Origin: Oscheius sp. JU75
Taxonomy: Eukaryota; Nematoda; Chromadorea; Rhabditida; Rhabditidae
Assembly (NCBI GenBank): GCA_037178855.1
Contig: JASJZC010000001.1
Location: 1,054,001 to 1,118,000 of the forward strand
Reading direction: 5' to 3'
Length of the DNA: 64,000 nucleotides
The notes under the pieces are model-generated. The model searched no databases. It was given only the letters and a program-made list of their open reading frames with translations, and was not told the origin of the DNA. How positions within the stretch are numbered: position 1 is the stretch's first letter; each line of letters starts with the position of its first letter. The translations under genes and the position numbers were made by a program. Positions 10,212 through 21,850 of the stretch are shown here, one piece after another.

Positions 10212-12100
10212 TTAGGCGGTGTCGAGCTTCTTCTGGAGTCTGGCTGCCAGATCGAGGAAGGATTTGGCCATCACGGAGTCGGGATGTTGTTCAAAAAAGT
10301 CCTCGCCGTTGTCGAGGGCCTGGGCCAGAGCAGGCTCCAGCGGGAGCTGTGTCAGCAGATCCAGCTTCATTTCGGAGCACATGGCCTCTGCGCCGCCTGA
10401 AAAAAACGACCTATTTTTCGGTGGAATAAGTTAGTCCCCTTAGGGCGTGCCTAATTTGGATGTTTCCCAGACAGACGCTTGCTAAAGACTATTTAGCGAA
10501 GAGGCGTACCCGGGGTTACAGCGGCGACTCTAACCAGTACACCAACTTTTGCACAAACCTTTGATTTTAGCTCAAAACGCGGCCAACAACCAAATTTGAG
10601 CTCAGATTAGTTCATATCTTACTCATCGATCTCTACAAAGTTACACCTTACTGACCTCAAACCGATGAAAGGGAACGATTTGCTTTGGAGCGGAATCGAA
10701 CCCGGGTCGCTCAAAAGTGACGATAGTCAACCACGTGAAGAAGAAAAATGGGGAAATAATACCTGTGGTCGAAGGGAAGAGCACGGTGGTATGATTGCAA
10801 TGCGGACAGACGAACTTGGCCATGTTTTCCACCACTCCCAGGATGGGGACCTTGGTCTTGTGACAGAAGCTGACCTGAAATAAAGGCGATTATAGGGGGG
10901 AATTAAAAAAAAACCTCTTTTCTAACGTCGAGAAGAGACACCTCCTGCGGTGTGCTGACGATCAGAGCTCCGTCGACTGTTCCTGCCTGCAAGAATTCTT
11001 TATTACAATTATTACATTAAAAGTACCTGTAAGAGAAACTGGACGAGAGAGATGTGCTCATCGGAAGTTCCGGGCGGCGTGTCAACGAGCAAGTAGTCAA
11101 TCTCGCCCCAGTCGACGTCACGGAGGAACTGCTTGATCATGCCATTCTTGCGCGCGCCTCTCCAGACGACGGCGTCGTTTTTGCTACCTGAAAAATACCT
11201 TCTTATGACTGAAAAACATTGTTGGGGATCGAACCTGACTCATAGCCGAGCGTGGGAACCACTGAGCTATTGCACGAGATTGCGCACAGGCGTCGCAAAC
11301 CTGGCCGAAATGTTCGCGTCGCCCAGGTTCGCTCGCAGAAGTCGCCCTGGCCGGCCAGGCTTGTAAACAGCGCGCTTTTGGTCAGCAACCTGGTCAGGAT
11401 GATTTTACCACTTTTGACCATTCTCTTGCCTACTTTTCTACCACCGAAAGTTTCAAACAGTGGGCGAAAACCGTACCTAGCAGAAAGGCGATGCTCATCA
11501 ATGTCAGATTATCCTTGACGCTGACCGGCGTCCATCCATCGGCGCTGTCGTGTACGGTCTCGTCTTCTACGCCAAGCATTCTCGGCTGCGACGGTCCGCA
11601 GATGTCGACATCGAGGACGGCAACCTGCTTCGTGCTGTCAGCGGCCAGAGCTCGGGCCAAGCTTGTCGTCAGTGTGCTTTTTCCGACGCCACCTTTGCCA
11701 CTCAGCACGAGAATCTGGGTTTTTTAATGAATGAAACAGGAAAAATGACCTACTATGTGTTTGACAGAGCGGAATCGGTCCTGGATCAGACCAATATCGG
11801 CGTCCGGCTTCGGGGCCTGTCCGGTCGAACAGGCTCCCTGGAAATAATGGAGTTAGAAGGAAAAGTTCATCCAATTGCTTTTTTATGGCAATTTTCCACC
11901 TAATATTGAGCACACAGCAAGGTTTTATCCAGGTAGAACCAGGTAAAAAGACGTACTAGATCAATAGGAACAACTTTATACCTCCAAAAGAATAAGAAAT
12001 CTACCTGATTCGGGCATCCAGCACAGCCGGCAGCCTTTCCAGCCCCCTGGCTCCCAGTTCCCGGGCATCCGGCATTAGCATTCGTAGGCACGTTTTCCAT
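10212..12100 (-). CDS. nubp-1: Cytosolic Fe-S assembly P-loop ATPase NUBP1/Nbp35
   Basis: NUBP1 is a Mrp/MinD-type scaffold that builds Fe-S clusters for cytosolic and nuclear proteins. Exon 1 (12005-12100) encodes the N-terminal cluster-binding motif: [20 protein letters not shown], matching the CX13-14CX2CX5C Nbp35 signature. The next exons give the deviant Walker [11 protein letters not shown], then [17 protein letters not shown], the switch [11 protein letters not shown], and the bridging cluster cysteines in [11 protein letters not shown]. The last exon ends at 10212 after LQKKLDTA. All exon phases agree. The start ATG sits directly behind TTTGTAG, a likely spliced-leader acceptor. It is 165 bp downstream of ercc-1 and 148 bp upstream of the ketoacyl synthase, in keeping with operon transcription. 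Confidence 0.96.
10500..10580 (-). repeat. tRNA-derived interspersed element in nubp-1
   Basis: Minus-strand sequence includes AAAGTTGGTGTACTGGTTAGAG followed by CGCTGTAACCCCGGGTACGCC. It shares the GTTGGTGTA-TGGT box A-like segment with the elements at 4798 and 32930. Confidence 0.45.
11222..11285 (-). repeat. tRNA-like relic in a nubp-1 intron
   Basis: Minus strand reads AATAGCTCAGTGGTTCCCAC then GTCAGGTTCGATCCCCAAC, recognisable box A and box B. The middle is too short and unpaired for a working tRNA. Confidence 0.5.
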
Positions 12101-12265
12101 CTACAAATAGCCCAAACGTTACGCGAATTTCTCAAGTATTCAAAGCGGAAATGACCCAAAAACAGAACAAAACAAGGGAAATGAAAGATTGAAATTTATT
12201 TGCATCAAACTGACGAGAAATTGCGTATATTCCAGTTGGGGAATGGAAAAAGAATTCTTAGGGTT

Positions 12266-13987
12266 TCAGCTGGCGAGATCTGTTCTGAGAAAGTTATACA
12301 AGTTTTTGGCCTTGATTGGACCGAGACCGACGCACAGAGCCAGCTGTTCCTCGGACGCTTCGGCCACATTTTTCAGACTGCCGAAATTGTGGAGGAGCCT
12401 GGAATTTGAATGGGTTTTTGGGACGGAAAATAGGAAAGACCTCTGCGCGTCAGCTTTTGTGACACTTCTCGCCGCCGTCAGGATTCCAATAGCTGCGTTG
12501 AGCATCGTGGTTCTCTCGTCTTGGGGCACGGCCGTTTGTTGTTTTCTGAAAAATGATGACTTGTAAGAATGCGTAAAAAAGCCGAAAATCACCGACTACA
12601 GTAGTGAATACGACCACTTTGCAAGGATAGGCTACATTTTTGTGAATCTTTCTGTCACTCTCTGTAGTGGTTTCAAATAACAGTTAAATTGGCTAGCTAT
12701 CTGGTCAATTTACTCGTCTGGTCTCTATTTCTGTCTCTCTCGCGGACCCTGGCGATTTTCACAATCGAAAACCTTCCTTGTTTTTTAAAATCTTCAATTC
12801 AATACTATCACGAAAACTGACAAGACCGTACTACGCAGATCTTTCCACATCCTCAGTTTTGACCCAATTTCTCTGTCAGAAGTACTCATTCCCTCTCGAA
12901 ATTTATTGTGCAGATCAAGGCAATCCACATCAGTATGGAAAATGCGTCTCTAGAAGAAACTTTGCCCCCCTCCGTTACGGTAGCTCGACTGCAAGAGCGC
13001 CTAACTTTCAATCGGGGGCAATAGCGAAGCTTATAAGCCGAAAAAACCGTACCTTTGCGCACTGGGATCCCTCGTCTCCACCAGTTTCAGGTTCTCGATA
13101 TATTCACCGGCCTCCTCGACCGAATAGCACACAATCAGGGTCCAATCCATCCGGTAGCAGAGCATATTGAGCTCTCGGAGCTGATGACGCGGCTCCTCCA
13201 CGTTGGCCATCAGTAATAGAATCTAAAAGTTAAACGGTTTCCATCAAAAAATGAAGGAAAAGTGGGCTTACCTTACAAGCATACTTGTTCTCCTGGGTGC
13301 CGCCAAGCCGCGTGTGCACGTAGTCTGGATGGAGGCGGTGGTACTGAATAGCTGATGTTACTGAGCACATTTTCTCACATTTTCAAGACTCTGCGACAAC
13401 TCTATGCGCTCGAGAATTGTTGTTTAGAGGGTGTTTCACCTAGAAATGAAAATGGAACGGTCTTGGATTCACATTTTTCCGATACTTGACTTGAGAGTAT
13501 AACGTCGGTCTGTCGAGAAATTTTTGACAATTTCTTAAGCTTGTTAGAGCGAAAAACTATTTTTTAAAAACCAAAAAAAAAATATTTATATATATTTATG
13601 AAAATACTTTCGCAATGTTTCGATTGACAAGCTACTTACATCGTACACACGAAAAGTTCTGGTGGTCTGGCAACTATCTTGGCAGCCCCCACCGCTCGCC
13701 ATTTTATGTGCATTCTCTACAAAAATACGTGGTGCATGACCTTATGAACGGCTTTCTGTGATTGCAGCATTATTACCTTATCAAACCAAACAAACCCTTA
13801 CTTTCATCGTCAGATACACGGCTCCACAGGTGGAGCCGCATTCAAAGTCCGGCCCGATGTCTCCCCACTCGTAGCGCACATTCGTCACGTACTTCAGCAC
13901 TGGATTGCCTTCTTGTCGTTTCCGATTCACTATCAGTTTGCTGAAGCCGCTCGTCGCCACCGGCCGCGGTGCTTCTGTCGTCTCCAT
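12266..13987 (-). CDS. ercc-1: DNA excision-repair protein ERCC-1
   Basis: ERCC1 is the non-catalytic partner of the XPF endonuclease; it positions the 5' incision in nucleotide-excision and crosslink repair. Five exons (13802-13987, 13272-13343, 13053-13222, 12441-12545, 12266-12398) give 221 aa with intact phase. The central domain is seen as GNPVLKYVTNVRYEWGDIGP, YHRLHPDYVHTRL and LLLMANVEEPRHQLREL. It degenerates the nuclease motif as expected for ERCC1. The C-terminal tandem helix-hairpin-helix includes NFGSLKNVAEASEEQLALC followed by VGLGPIKAKNLYNFL. The final 42 bp intron is certain because it splits AQR|LLHNFG. The ATG follows TTATTTTCAGCA, so trans-splicing or a 5' intron is likely. 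It is the first gene of the presumed ercc-1/nubp-1/OXSM operon. Confidence 0.95.
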
Positions 13988-15588
13988 TGCTGAAAATAAC
14001 AAATTTTATAGTATAGTCTGTTTTTTTTTTTATTAAGAAAACAACACAGAAAGCTCGTGGATAACGGTCGCATTGCGGCTTGGTTTATATCTGCCTATGG
14101 CTGGATCTAGTTCTGGCTCAATTTGGCTCAAGCACGGGTTCTGTGTTGTATAATCGAAAAACAACGGCAAGGGCGTCTTTCTGCTTCTCAAACCGTCCTT
14201 CCTAGTTTTCTTTTTTGCTCAAAGCTCGAAGATTACTGTAACGAAGAGATTATCAATCATTCATGTAACGAAATACGATAATTTAAAAGATGTTTAGGGT
14301 TTTTTTCGTCTATTTCCTAGCATAAACTAGCTCTAAAGCCGACAAAGGAATTACAATGATATCGACGCCCTTTTGCGTACGGGTTCCACTCGACGCACAA
14401 CCGATTTTTCATTCATTTTTTTCAGGTTACTTTTGCTGATTTTATGCTCCTAGGATTCTGCGACACGGGGAGTCGATTGAGCACATCGGTTGAACAAAAA
14501 TAATGGGAAAAAAGATATCCTAAAAGGGTGAGCTTGAATTTCAATGCGAAAGGGTAAAAATTGCGTACAACGCGCAGTACGCAATTTTACGTGCGCCGGC
14601 CGCAAGTGTGGAATTTCGATGTTCTCTTCTCTGGCCACTTCTGTGTTTTCTCATTTTTCTCTCCCAATGACGGCTCTAAATGTTGTACTTTCATGAATAG
14701 CGCGTAGGATATGGTAAAAGAGTGTATGCTAGCAATTTTTCAGGAAACGGAATCCTCTAAATTTCCCTCGATAATCTATCTTGTCATTACGAAAAAAAAC
14801 TATATTTCGAGTTCTGGTAAGAGAACGCTTTATTCGGAAATAAGATTCAAAGCCGGCGGACTCAAACCTGTAGAGAGGGTGGAAATGTCACATCGCCGTT
14901 TACTCGTGAGCTCTCGAAGCCAAGTAAAACTTCGTGTAAGCAGATCATCTCGAGGCTCTCCGAGCATTATCCAACGTCGCAGGTGTCTGGTGGATTACGC
15001 AAAACCGTCATAGGTCTTCTCGTGGCACTCGAAGCTGAATAAAAACTCGAACCAAAGCCCAGGTAGAGGCTTCCCAAGCCTTATTTGTAAGAACAAGCTC
15101 CTCGTGTTTCTCTTCAACTAAGAAATTTAGAGAATGACCGTACAAGTGGAAAAGCGCTTTGTCAATTTTTTTTTTAATTTTTCTGGTAAAGTAGACTATT
15201 CTAAGACAGAATTTAGCGGCGAATTGATTAAGCTCGCTTAGAACCCGAGAAAACAAATTAGAACAGTTGAAAAATGCTAATATGCAAAATTATTGAAATT
15301 TCCGCACCAAATACAAATTTAAAAATGCGATTCGGGTTCGTTCTAGAATACAAAACACGTTCTGAGAGTGTTCGCGATAGCTTTCCAACCCAAAACATTG
15401 GTGTATAGTCAATTCTTTTACTTTCATATGGAACCAGGGTTGGGCGAGCACTCTGTAATGGAACAGACAAATTATCAAGAGCTGTCTAGAAGGTCCAAGT
15501 TTTAACTGCTTCCAGTGACATCCTTGCCTCACTTTGTGGTCGAATGGTTGACTTCAACGGAGCACGTAGTAGTCCTAACATCTCGTTA
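13988..15588. other. Intergenic stretch without a recognised gene
   Basis: Should contain the promoter of the ercc-1 operon. I see no family-like reading frame on either strand. A 9 bp stem ATTGCGTAC/GTACGCAAT with an 8 bp loop lies at about 14560-14585. Confidence 0.5.
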
Positions 15589-16165
15589 CTAAAGATTACA
15601 AACTAGTGTACCTGTGTCATATATGTTTCTCCCTAGCCCGTACGGGGAAGACATTCCGAGAGAACAAGTCCCACACGACCTCGGGCAAATGCTTTGCATA
15701 ACGACTGGACTGGCGGAACACTGTCCAGTACTGGCCCAAGCTGGACATTGATAGCTTTGATCAGTACACAACCTTCCAGCAGGGTATGGATCCAGACTAA
15801 ATCTGGGCAGAGAAGGAGAGATAGCATATCCAGTGGGGTAAAGGGACGGTTCAGGAGCATATTGGTAGGGATCAGTCCCATAACCATAGTATCCAATGGG
15901 TGGTCTGTAAATTCGACGCCATGGACAGTCTGGAAAACAGTGACAGTGACAGTTACGGAGAAACTTACCGTATCGACCCCACAGTTGACAGGGTACTGCA
16001 GAAAAAGAGAGAAGTACTGTAAAGATACTGAAAGTCCATATGGTCTATCTTACCTAGAAAGAGTGAAAGCATGTAGACCAGCTGTGGACGGGAGAGCCAC
16101 AGGCGAATAGCGTAATCTGGCCCGGCAGCCACGCAACTGACCAGTTGGATTCGAATAATCCTCAT
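15589..16165 (-). CDS. Small secreted ShKT-domain protein
   Basis: The 3' exon encodes a ShKT six-cysteine domain: CTDQSYQCPAW, then TGQC, MQSICPRSCGTC, with the usual spacing and C-terminal CxxxCxxC. It is preceded by a Pro/Tyr-rich segment (GYYGYGTDPYQYAPEPS, LYPTGYAISPS). Two upstream exons join in phase: a 27 bp exon (PCQLWGRY) and a 5' exon. The most likely start is the internal ATG giving MLSLFLVPCQLWG as a short signal peptide; the longer frame from 16165 also fits. Nematode ShKT proteins act in cuticle, immunity or as channel blockers; nothing here specifies which. The residues after the domain (about 23 aa) have no resemblance and the true 3' end may differ. Confidence 0.7.
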
Positions 16166-16325
16166 GGATAAACGAGACTTCGGCTGTCTCTCAGTTCCTA
16201 TGTTTATCTGTCTTTCTGTCTATCCATCTCTCTGTCCTCTTCATCATACTTGCCTTTATTAAATAGAAACATCTACAAATCACAAATATTGAGAATCCTG
16301 GTGTTGAAGAGGCGGTCTCCCCTCC

Positions 16326-19300
16326 TCATCGATGATTTCGTGATGCTGAAGCAGATGTCTTCCCGAAGCAGCAGACGAGGGATGGAGACTGATAGTTGGG
16401 GCCAGACTTTCGACTACTGAGGCCCGAGGCTGAAACCAATCCTGACAGTCCTTTAAAACGACCAACCTCTCTCCTACTGGGAACCCTAGTCGGCGTTTTT
16501 CTGGCCTCTTCGCCGTGCCGATCATGTCCATGCAGAAGGAGAGCGGCTTGTTCTCTGCCGAGCTTGTCCACCGTCTGGATAACCTTCCGACCCATATTCT
16601 TCCAGTTATTGATGGCCTGCTTCCTCTGTCTCGCTCTAGTCTTCTTTGTCTGCTTGATGACCATCAGACCACGAACTTCTTCTTCTCTGAAGTGACAGTG
16701 TGAGGGACGGAGAAACAGAGGGGTAAAGATACAGAGACACAGTGATAGAGTGACTTACGATTCATTGAGTCGAATACTGTACTCTAATTGACTGGCTGCC
16801 AGCTTCTCTCGACTCACAGACCTCTCGAGGTTCATAACTATTTGGGCGTACTGCTGTCGCCAGGCCTTTTCGGCCTGAGCGATTACGGTCGTGTAGGTGT
16901 TACCCATCATGGCAATTAGGATGTTGATCATCTGAACAAATGTTTCTCAGTAAATTCGAAAGCAACATACCATGATCGGCATGACAAACATGTATAGAAC
17001 AAAAAGGGTCTTGGTCAATGCTTCGTAGTTGGCACAGGCGAACTCTTCATACTGAAATTGACAAAACAGTCTCTGTCTGTCTCTGCCTCTGTTTCTGTCT
17101 CTTCGTCTCTAGGGTCGACGAAACCCATTTCCAAGGATTAGTGTCTTCCCCTCTCCCGTCACTCACATCATAACCGCCCATCGACGCCCTGAACAGAGTG
17201 ATGAAGGTCTCCGGAAAACTGCTGTATGTGTAGATTGAGTACCCACTGATGGGACAGTGAGCCGGATTTGTAGAATTTAGCTTCTGCTTTGCGTCCATGT
17301 CCTTTCCGACGAAGTAGAAAACTCAACTTATGTTATTTTTTCAATTACTGGTAGCCAACCCTGTGAGAAAGAAACCAAGAAGATTGCTGAAATGATGGCG
17401 AAGCGGATCATGTCTCCCGCAATCATGCTGTAGATCATCTGGACGAAGGGTCCGGTCAGTTTAGCGCTCCTAGAATTGATTTTTTTGGCTTCAATACTGT
17501 TATTTCGTCGAATTTCTTACCCAATCGTAGTCAAACGTTACATCCGCCACTTCAAGACATTTTTTTAGCTGAAAAGTGAAGTTTTGGCGTTTTTTGTACT
17601 ACCAAAAGATAGTCCAGATAACTACAACTTTACAGAACAACAAAAAATCCTAAAAATGTCTTCTTGATCTCTAAAAAAAATGCGTAGGAAACCAAATCGA
17701 GTTTGCGCTGTTTTTTGATGCTCTGCAAATTTGTAGATCTCAATGTGCTCTACAACTTTGCAGAACATAGCGAGATTGAAAAACATACATTTGGACCCAG
17801 TATGGCAGACAAAAGAGAAGGAGCAGGCTTACCTAGCGAAGAAGAGCAAGAAAATCCATGATCCTGGCAGGGCAAAGACGAAAAGAGCCTCTTCCATGTC
17901 ATGGAGACGGAGTATTCGAAAGGGGACACATGCGAGAATGCAGATGTTGGCCACACAGAAGACAGCTTTGGCTGGGGCTGTTCCCTAAGGATTTGATTGT
18001 TGTTCAGGTACCGAATACCACTACCAGGTTCCGAAGATAACTGTGTACACCCTGACTCCGAACCTCACTTAGTTGCTGGTAGAAGACGAAGAAGAGACAG
18101 TTCAGAATTGTCAGGACTTCGCAGAAAGTTCGGATCTGAAGTCTTGTTGCCTGTCTCTCTGTCTTTCTGTCTCTTTGTCTCTCTGTTCCTCACTCACCCA
18201 ATCAATCCACTCTGGCTTTTTCATATACAGTCTGTCAGGGTCTGTAGGTCGAAGATAGACCACTACAGACAGGGTGACCAGCTGGACGGCTAGTAGAAAC
18301 AGCCTCTCGAAGAGCTTCCTCTGAAAAGTTTTTGCCAGGATCCTGGCTCTGTCTCTACCATGGCAAAGGCCTTCCACTTGTCGGCTAGTAGACGCTGTAT
18401 GACCTCACTACCGATCATGTCCAAATGTTCAGCTGTGTTCCCGTTGATTACTGTCATCAGTGCAGAGTCGTAGTCTGAATTGACAAGAGGATAGAAAGAC
18501 AGAGATACAGTGTAACAGAGAGATAGACAGATAGACAGACAGAGAGACAGGCATACTGGTAGTTCCATCCGGACGAATCGTATCCAGTGTCGTGAGAGGG
18601 TATGCCGAACAGGTCATATCCGAGAAGCGCCAGAATTCCTAACAGGTAGTCAATAGAACGTGTCTTTTCTTCAAAAACCTACCACTTTCATCAGCTCCAG
18701 CATCTCCTCAAAAATGTGTTTCCTACCGAGTTTTGTGGCTAGCGTCAGGGGAGTATATCCGGCAGCGTTGGCTATATGAGGGTCAGCCGGCTTGGCCCAG
18801 TGACGGACAGCATAAGAGTACATTGACTAAAATGTCAGTCTCTCTGCCTCCCTGTCTATCCATCTCTATTTATCTATGTCTCTCTGTCCCTATGTCTTTC
18901 TATCCCTGTGTCTTTCAGACTCTCTATCTCTATTCCTCTATGTCTCTCTCTGTCCCACTCACACTACTGTAGTTGATAACACACATGTGGAGTACGGTAT
19001 TGCCAAAAAAGTCCCTCTTGTTTGGATCAGCACCATGCTGAATAAGCAAATCGTAGATGTCCTTATTCCCAAAGCAGGCAGCAAAGGCTAGTGGATACTC
19101 TCCATAGTAGGCGTACCCTGTAAAACTAGCATTAGCGGGACAAAAAGACAGAGACACCTTGGTAGTCAATGGTCTTCTTGTAATTCTTCCAGTCTTCTGG
19201 AAGGAAAAAGTCTCCGTTGGCTCGGGCATTGACATCCGCTCCGTAGTTCAGGAGCATCTGTACTGTCTCGTAGTCGTCATGAACAATGGCCAGATGGAGG

Positions 19301-19957
19301 GCAGTCTGTAAGTTACTGTCACTGTCCCTCTGTCTCTCTATCTCTCTGTCTCTGTCTCTTACCTGCCCGAACATTTCATCCCCTAAACAGACATCCGTAG
19401 TCATAGCCGGATACTTTCTCAAGATGATCCGAGCAATTTCATGACAGACTGGCTGCTCTCTAAAAGAGCTGGTAATGTCATTTTGATCAACTCGTACCTG
19501 CTTAGAAGTATATGAACTATATTTTCTCCCTCCACGCCTCTCTTGTTGATTCTCCAGAGGGCTGGGTGCTCCCGGAAGCGGGCCAAGTCCACGTTGGATC
19601 CGTCGTTGTTCCCAAGTTGTACATTCTAGAAGTCGGGACAGTGGCAGTACAAGTGACACAAACCTGACTGTTCTTCCATCTCAAATAGTCTCCAGACCGA
19701 ATGATCTGAGCCTCCCTTCCCTCATTGTTCATCATGGCTACCATTTTCTCCTCCACGAATCGCAATACCCCTCTCTCCCCGTCCCGCTCGTAGGTAGCCA
19801 CGAGTTCCCCGCCTCTCCTCACCCCGACCCATCGATAGAGATGATTTTTCTCCCTCTCCCGGTACAGATTGGACCATTTCTCGTCCGGATCAAAGGCGAG
19901 ACGGGGACCACCCTCGAATCGAGCATCCACCTTGTTTCTGGACCAGCGGAGACCCAT
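16326..19957 (-). CDS. TRPV-type cation channel subunit (OSM-9/OCR family)
   Basis: Sixteen exons join with perfect phase into 809 aa. The N-terminus ([14 protein letters not shown]) leads into ankyrin repeats: [73 protein letters not shown]. The pre-S1 linker shows [15 protein letters not shown] and [14 protein letters not shown]. Six TM segments follow, with [20 protein letters not shown] near S5, pore region [16 protein letters not shown] and S6/TRP box [32 protein letters not shown]. The tail has [20 protein letters not shown], typical of invertebrate TRPV. Family knowledge: such subunits assemble as heteromers in sensory cilia for osmo-, mechano- and chemosensation. Whether this is the OSM-9 or an OCR orthologue I cannot decide. 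No X-box match was found just upstream. Introns carry GAGACAGA microsatellite. Confidence 0.95.
17713..17812. repeat. Dispersed repeat copy in a TRPV intron
   Basis: Shares a TTTTTGATGCTCTGCAAA-type start and CTACAA-TTTGCAGAACATxGC followed by a GGACCC block with the copy at about 26660-26760; a related foldback lies at 25255-25320. Confidence 0.45.
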
Positions 19958-20049
19958 GTTCTGAAAATAGCATACGGGAGAAAGAAGGAGGCGAAAGGAA
20001 GTGGTGACACGAGAAACAGATGTTTTCGTTTAGGTTTCTGGTCGTGCGG

Positions 20050-20093
20050 AACGTGAGGAGAGAGACAGACAGAGATAGAGAGATACAGTGAGA

Positions 20094-20124
<31 letters not shown>

Positions 20125-20165
20125 GGGACGACAGAGAAACAGAGAGGAGAAGTGACGGAGAGACA
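20050..20165. repeat. GAGA/GACAGA microsatellite
   Basis: Purine tract of repeated agagagagatagagagag and gacagagaaacagag units upstream of the TRPV start. Open frames across it (both strands) are low-complexity artefacts. Confidence 0.8.
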
Positions 20166-20477
20166 AAGGGACGGAGAAGGGAGTCTTTTGAGCTGGAACC
20201 AAATCCGGTTGACCTCCCACACTCTTTTCCAAAAGAGAGAAACCTATCGGGCCATGATGCCAGCTGAGGTGTGAGAATGAGAGTGAGTGCGGCCCCTTCT
20301 AATTCCTCAATCAATTGCTTCCACTCAAATGTAAGGAGTCAACCTTCGTCTCTGGGGGTTTCTTGCTAGAAAACGTTGCAAAAATCAGAAACAGACAGAT
20401 AAAACAACCGGTTTGGTTAGATCATACCAGAAGTTATTCTGAAAAGCAAAATAGTTTCGAAGAAATTAAAAAGATCT

Positions 20478-20548
20478 TCCGTTGCCGGGAATCGAACCCG
20501 GGCCTTACGGGTGAGAGCCGTAAATCCTAACCACTAGACCACAACGGA
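20478..20548 (-). tRNA. tRNA-Glu (anticodon CTC)
   Basis: 71 nt cloverleaf. The acceptor stem is TCCGTTG/CAACGGA. The D-arm is TCTAGTGGTTAGGA, the anticodon stem-loop ACGG-CTCTCAC-CCGT gives anticodon CTC, and the T-arm is CCCGGGTTCGATTCCCGG. All stems pair. Confidence 0.95.
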
Positions 20549-20748
20549 TATGCTCCTGTCATTTCTTCAGCGAATGTCCTTTGACAGCTGTCGACCTTAT
20601 TAGCTTTTGCATAGAAACCTGCCTTTTGGAACTATAAAATTGTAGCTTTGATCAGGAAAGAATAGAAAACGTAACAGAAGCAGCCGGATACGGTCTAAAG
20701 AGGGAAAATAACATAAATGCAAAATATTTAAAGGAAAACAAAAAGAGC

Positions 20749-20830
20749 TGACGAGAGTGGGATTCGAACCCACGCCCCCGAAGAGACTGGTGCCTTAAAC
20801 CAGCGCCTTAGACCACTCGGCCATCTCGCC
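20749..20830 (-). tRNA. tRNA-Leu (anticodon AAG)
   Basis: 82 nt with a long variable arm (TCTCTTCGGGGGC). The 5' half reads GGCGAGATGGCCGAGTGGTC, the anticodon loop TTAAGGC in the stem CTGGT/ACCAG gives AAG, and the T-arm is GTGGGTTCGAATCCCAC. The acceptor end ...CTCTCGTCA pairs with GGCGAGA apart from one position. Confidence 0.93.
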
Positions 20831-20884
20831 TCATGGCGCTGGCCGAATTCATTTCATTTCACAAACCTAACTGTCTTTTTTCAG

Positions 20885-21216
20885 ACTCTCGGCTTCATAT
20901 TCCTCGGTTGCATCATGCTATTTATGGGACTCGTGCCGATTTCGTTCTACGTCACTCTGGAATTTTCCCAGGGACTATTCATCCACGGCGACATGGACAT
21001 GTACGACGAGAAGAAGGTCCAAGGACAAAAGGTCTGAGAGAAGCAAGGCCATTCGCTCGTCGCGCAACTCCGAAGATGACCGAACAAGCTCTTCCGTCGA
21101 TACTGCCGGCCTCGCTGGAGGACTCCAACAGGCCCATTGCGACGCACTACCAGCAGCACAGCTTCGACCTCGTCGACCAGGGATTGGCCTACCTCGACAC
21201 CCAGACACTATCGTGA
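20885..21216 (+). pseudogene. P4-ATPase (lipid flippase)-like exon relic
   Basis: After a TTTTTTCAG acceptor a hydrophobic segment reads LGFIFLGCIMLFMGLVPISF, YVTLEFSQGLFIHGDMDMYDE. The PIS-YVTLE and D-DMYDE elements match the membrane segment before the phosphorylation site of P4-type ATPases. The frame stops about 10 codons later, and further coding-quality sequence (NSEDDRTSSSVD in one frame, SNRPIATHYQQHSFDLVDQG in another) follows without proper joins. No other ATPase domain is present, and the fragment starts just 54 bp beyond the tRNA-Leu. I read it as a captured or retained gene fragment. The P4 assignment is moderately secure; the downstream part is unassigned. Confidence 0.5.
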
Positions 21217-21236
21217 TCTCAACGAGTCAAAAAATG

Positions 21237-21850
21237 TCACCCGTCAGCTCTTCTCTGATCTGCAAACTGTTGTAGAGACCTCCCTTCTCCAGTCTCGTAG
21301 CCTTCGTTACGTTTAAAGTACTGATGTTTCAAAATATTGTCAGCCGTCTCCCAGGAAGCATCGCCCGTCTCCAGAACAGCTGTGGGAGGATCGGACTTTT
21401 CATCTATCCTCACTCGTTTCATGACAGTAAGGGCAGAGGATAGACTGTCTGTCAGCTAGTAAAGGTGACAGACTGTGGCCGGTTCGTTGAGGGTGATGAG
21501 TCCGTTCAATTGCTTGAAGGCAGGCGAGTCGATGTCCCGATACTGCATGATCAGGGCACACTGACCAATAGCGTCGTAGACAGCAGCGGCTAGAAGTAGA
21601 GTACATGTTCTCTGGTAGCATACGCTGATCTAACAGTTGCTACTTCTCTGTCTCTATGTCCCTATATCTCACTGTCTCCGTGTCCTGTTTCTCTACCTGT
21701 CTCAACGTGTGAATCCTGCCTCCGTGTCCCTTCTGTATGAAGAGGGTACAGGATATTTTCGGCACCTTCTCCCCATTCCATATTAGCCCATCCATCATTT
21801 TTTTTCCCCGATAGTTGCACTTTCCCAAGCCTACGAGTGTCCGGACTGAA
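21237..21850 (-). pseudogene. Unassigned gene-like exon series with an in-frame stop
   Basis: Two exons join in phase 0 on the minus strand. The first, up to about 21848, contains MMDGLIWNGEKVPKISCTLF and ends HTLRQ (21697). The second, from 21629, contains AAAVYDAIGQCALIMQYRDI and ends EPATVCHLY before a TAG at 21456-21458. The same frame then stays open for 72 more codons (KRVRIDEKSDPPTAVLETGD, HQYFKRNEGYETGE) to 21237. Either the TAG is the true end and the rest is untranslated, or the stop is a disabling mutation. A possible upstream exon near 21900-22000 (ILLCKEDDWDNQQFLSIY) also runs into a stop. The product is not recognised. Confidence 0.4.

Noticed and set aside
14561-14584. Short palindrome as a terminator
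   Set aside because: Hairpin terminators are not expected for these Pol II genes, and a 9 bp stem is common by chance.
19819-20314. Minus-strand frames of Ser/Leu repeats upstream of the TRPV gene
   Set aside because: They read through a GAGA microsatellite; no exon-like borders join them to the channel.
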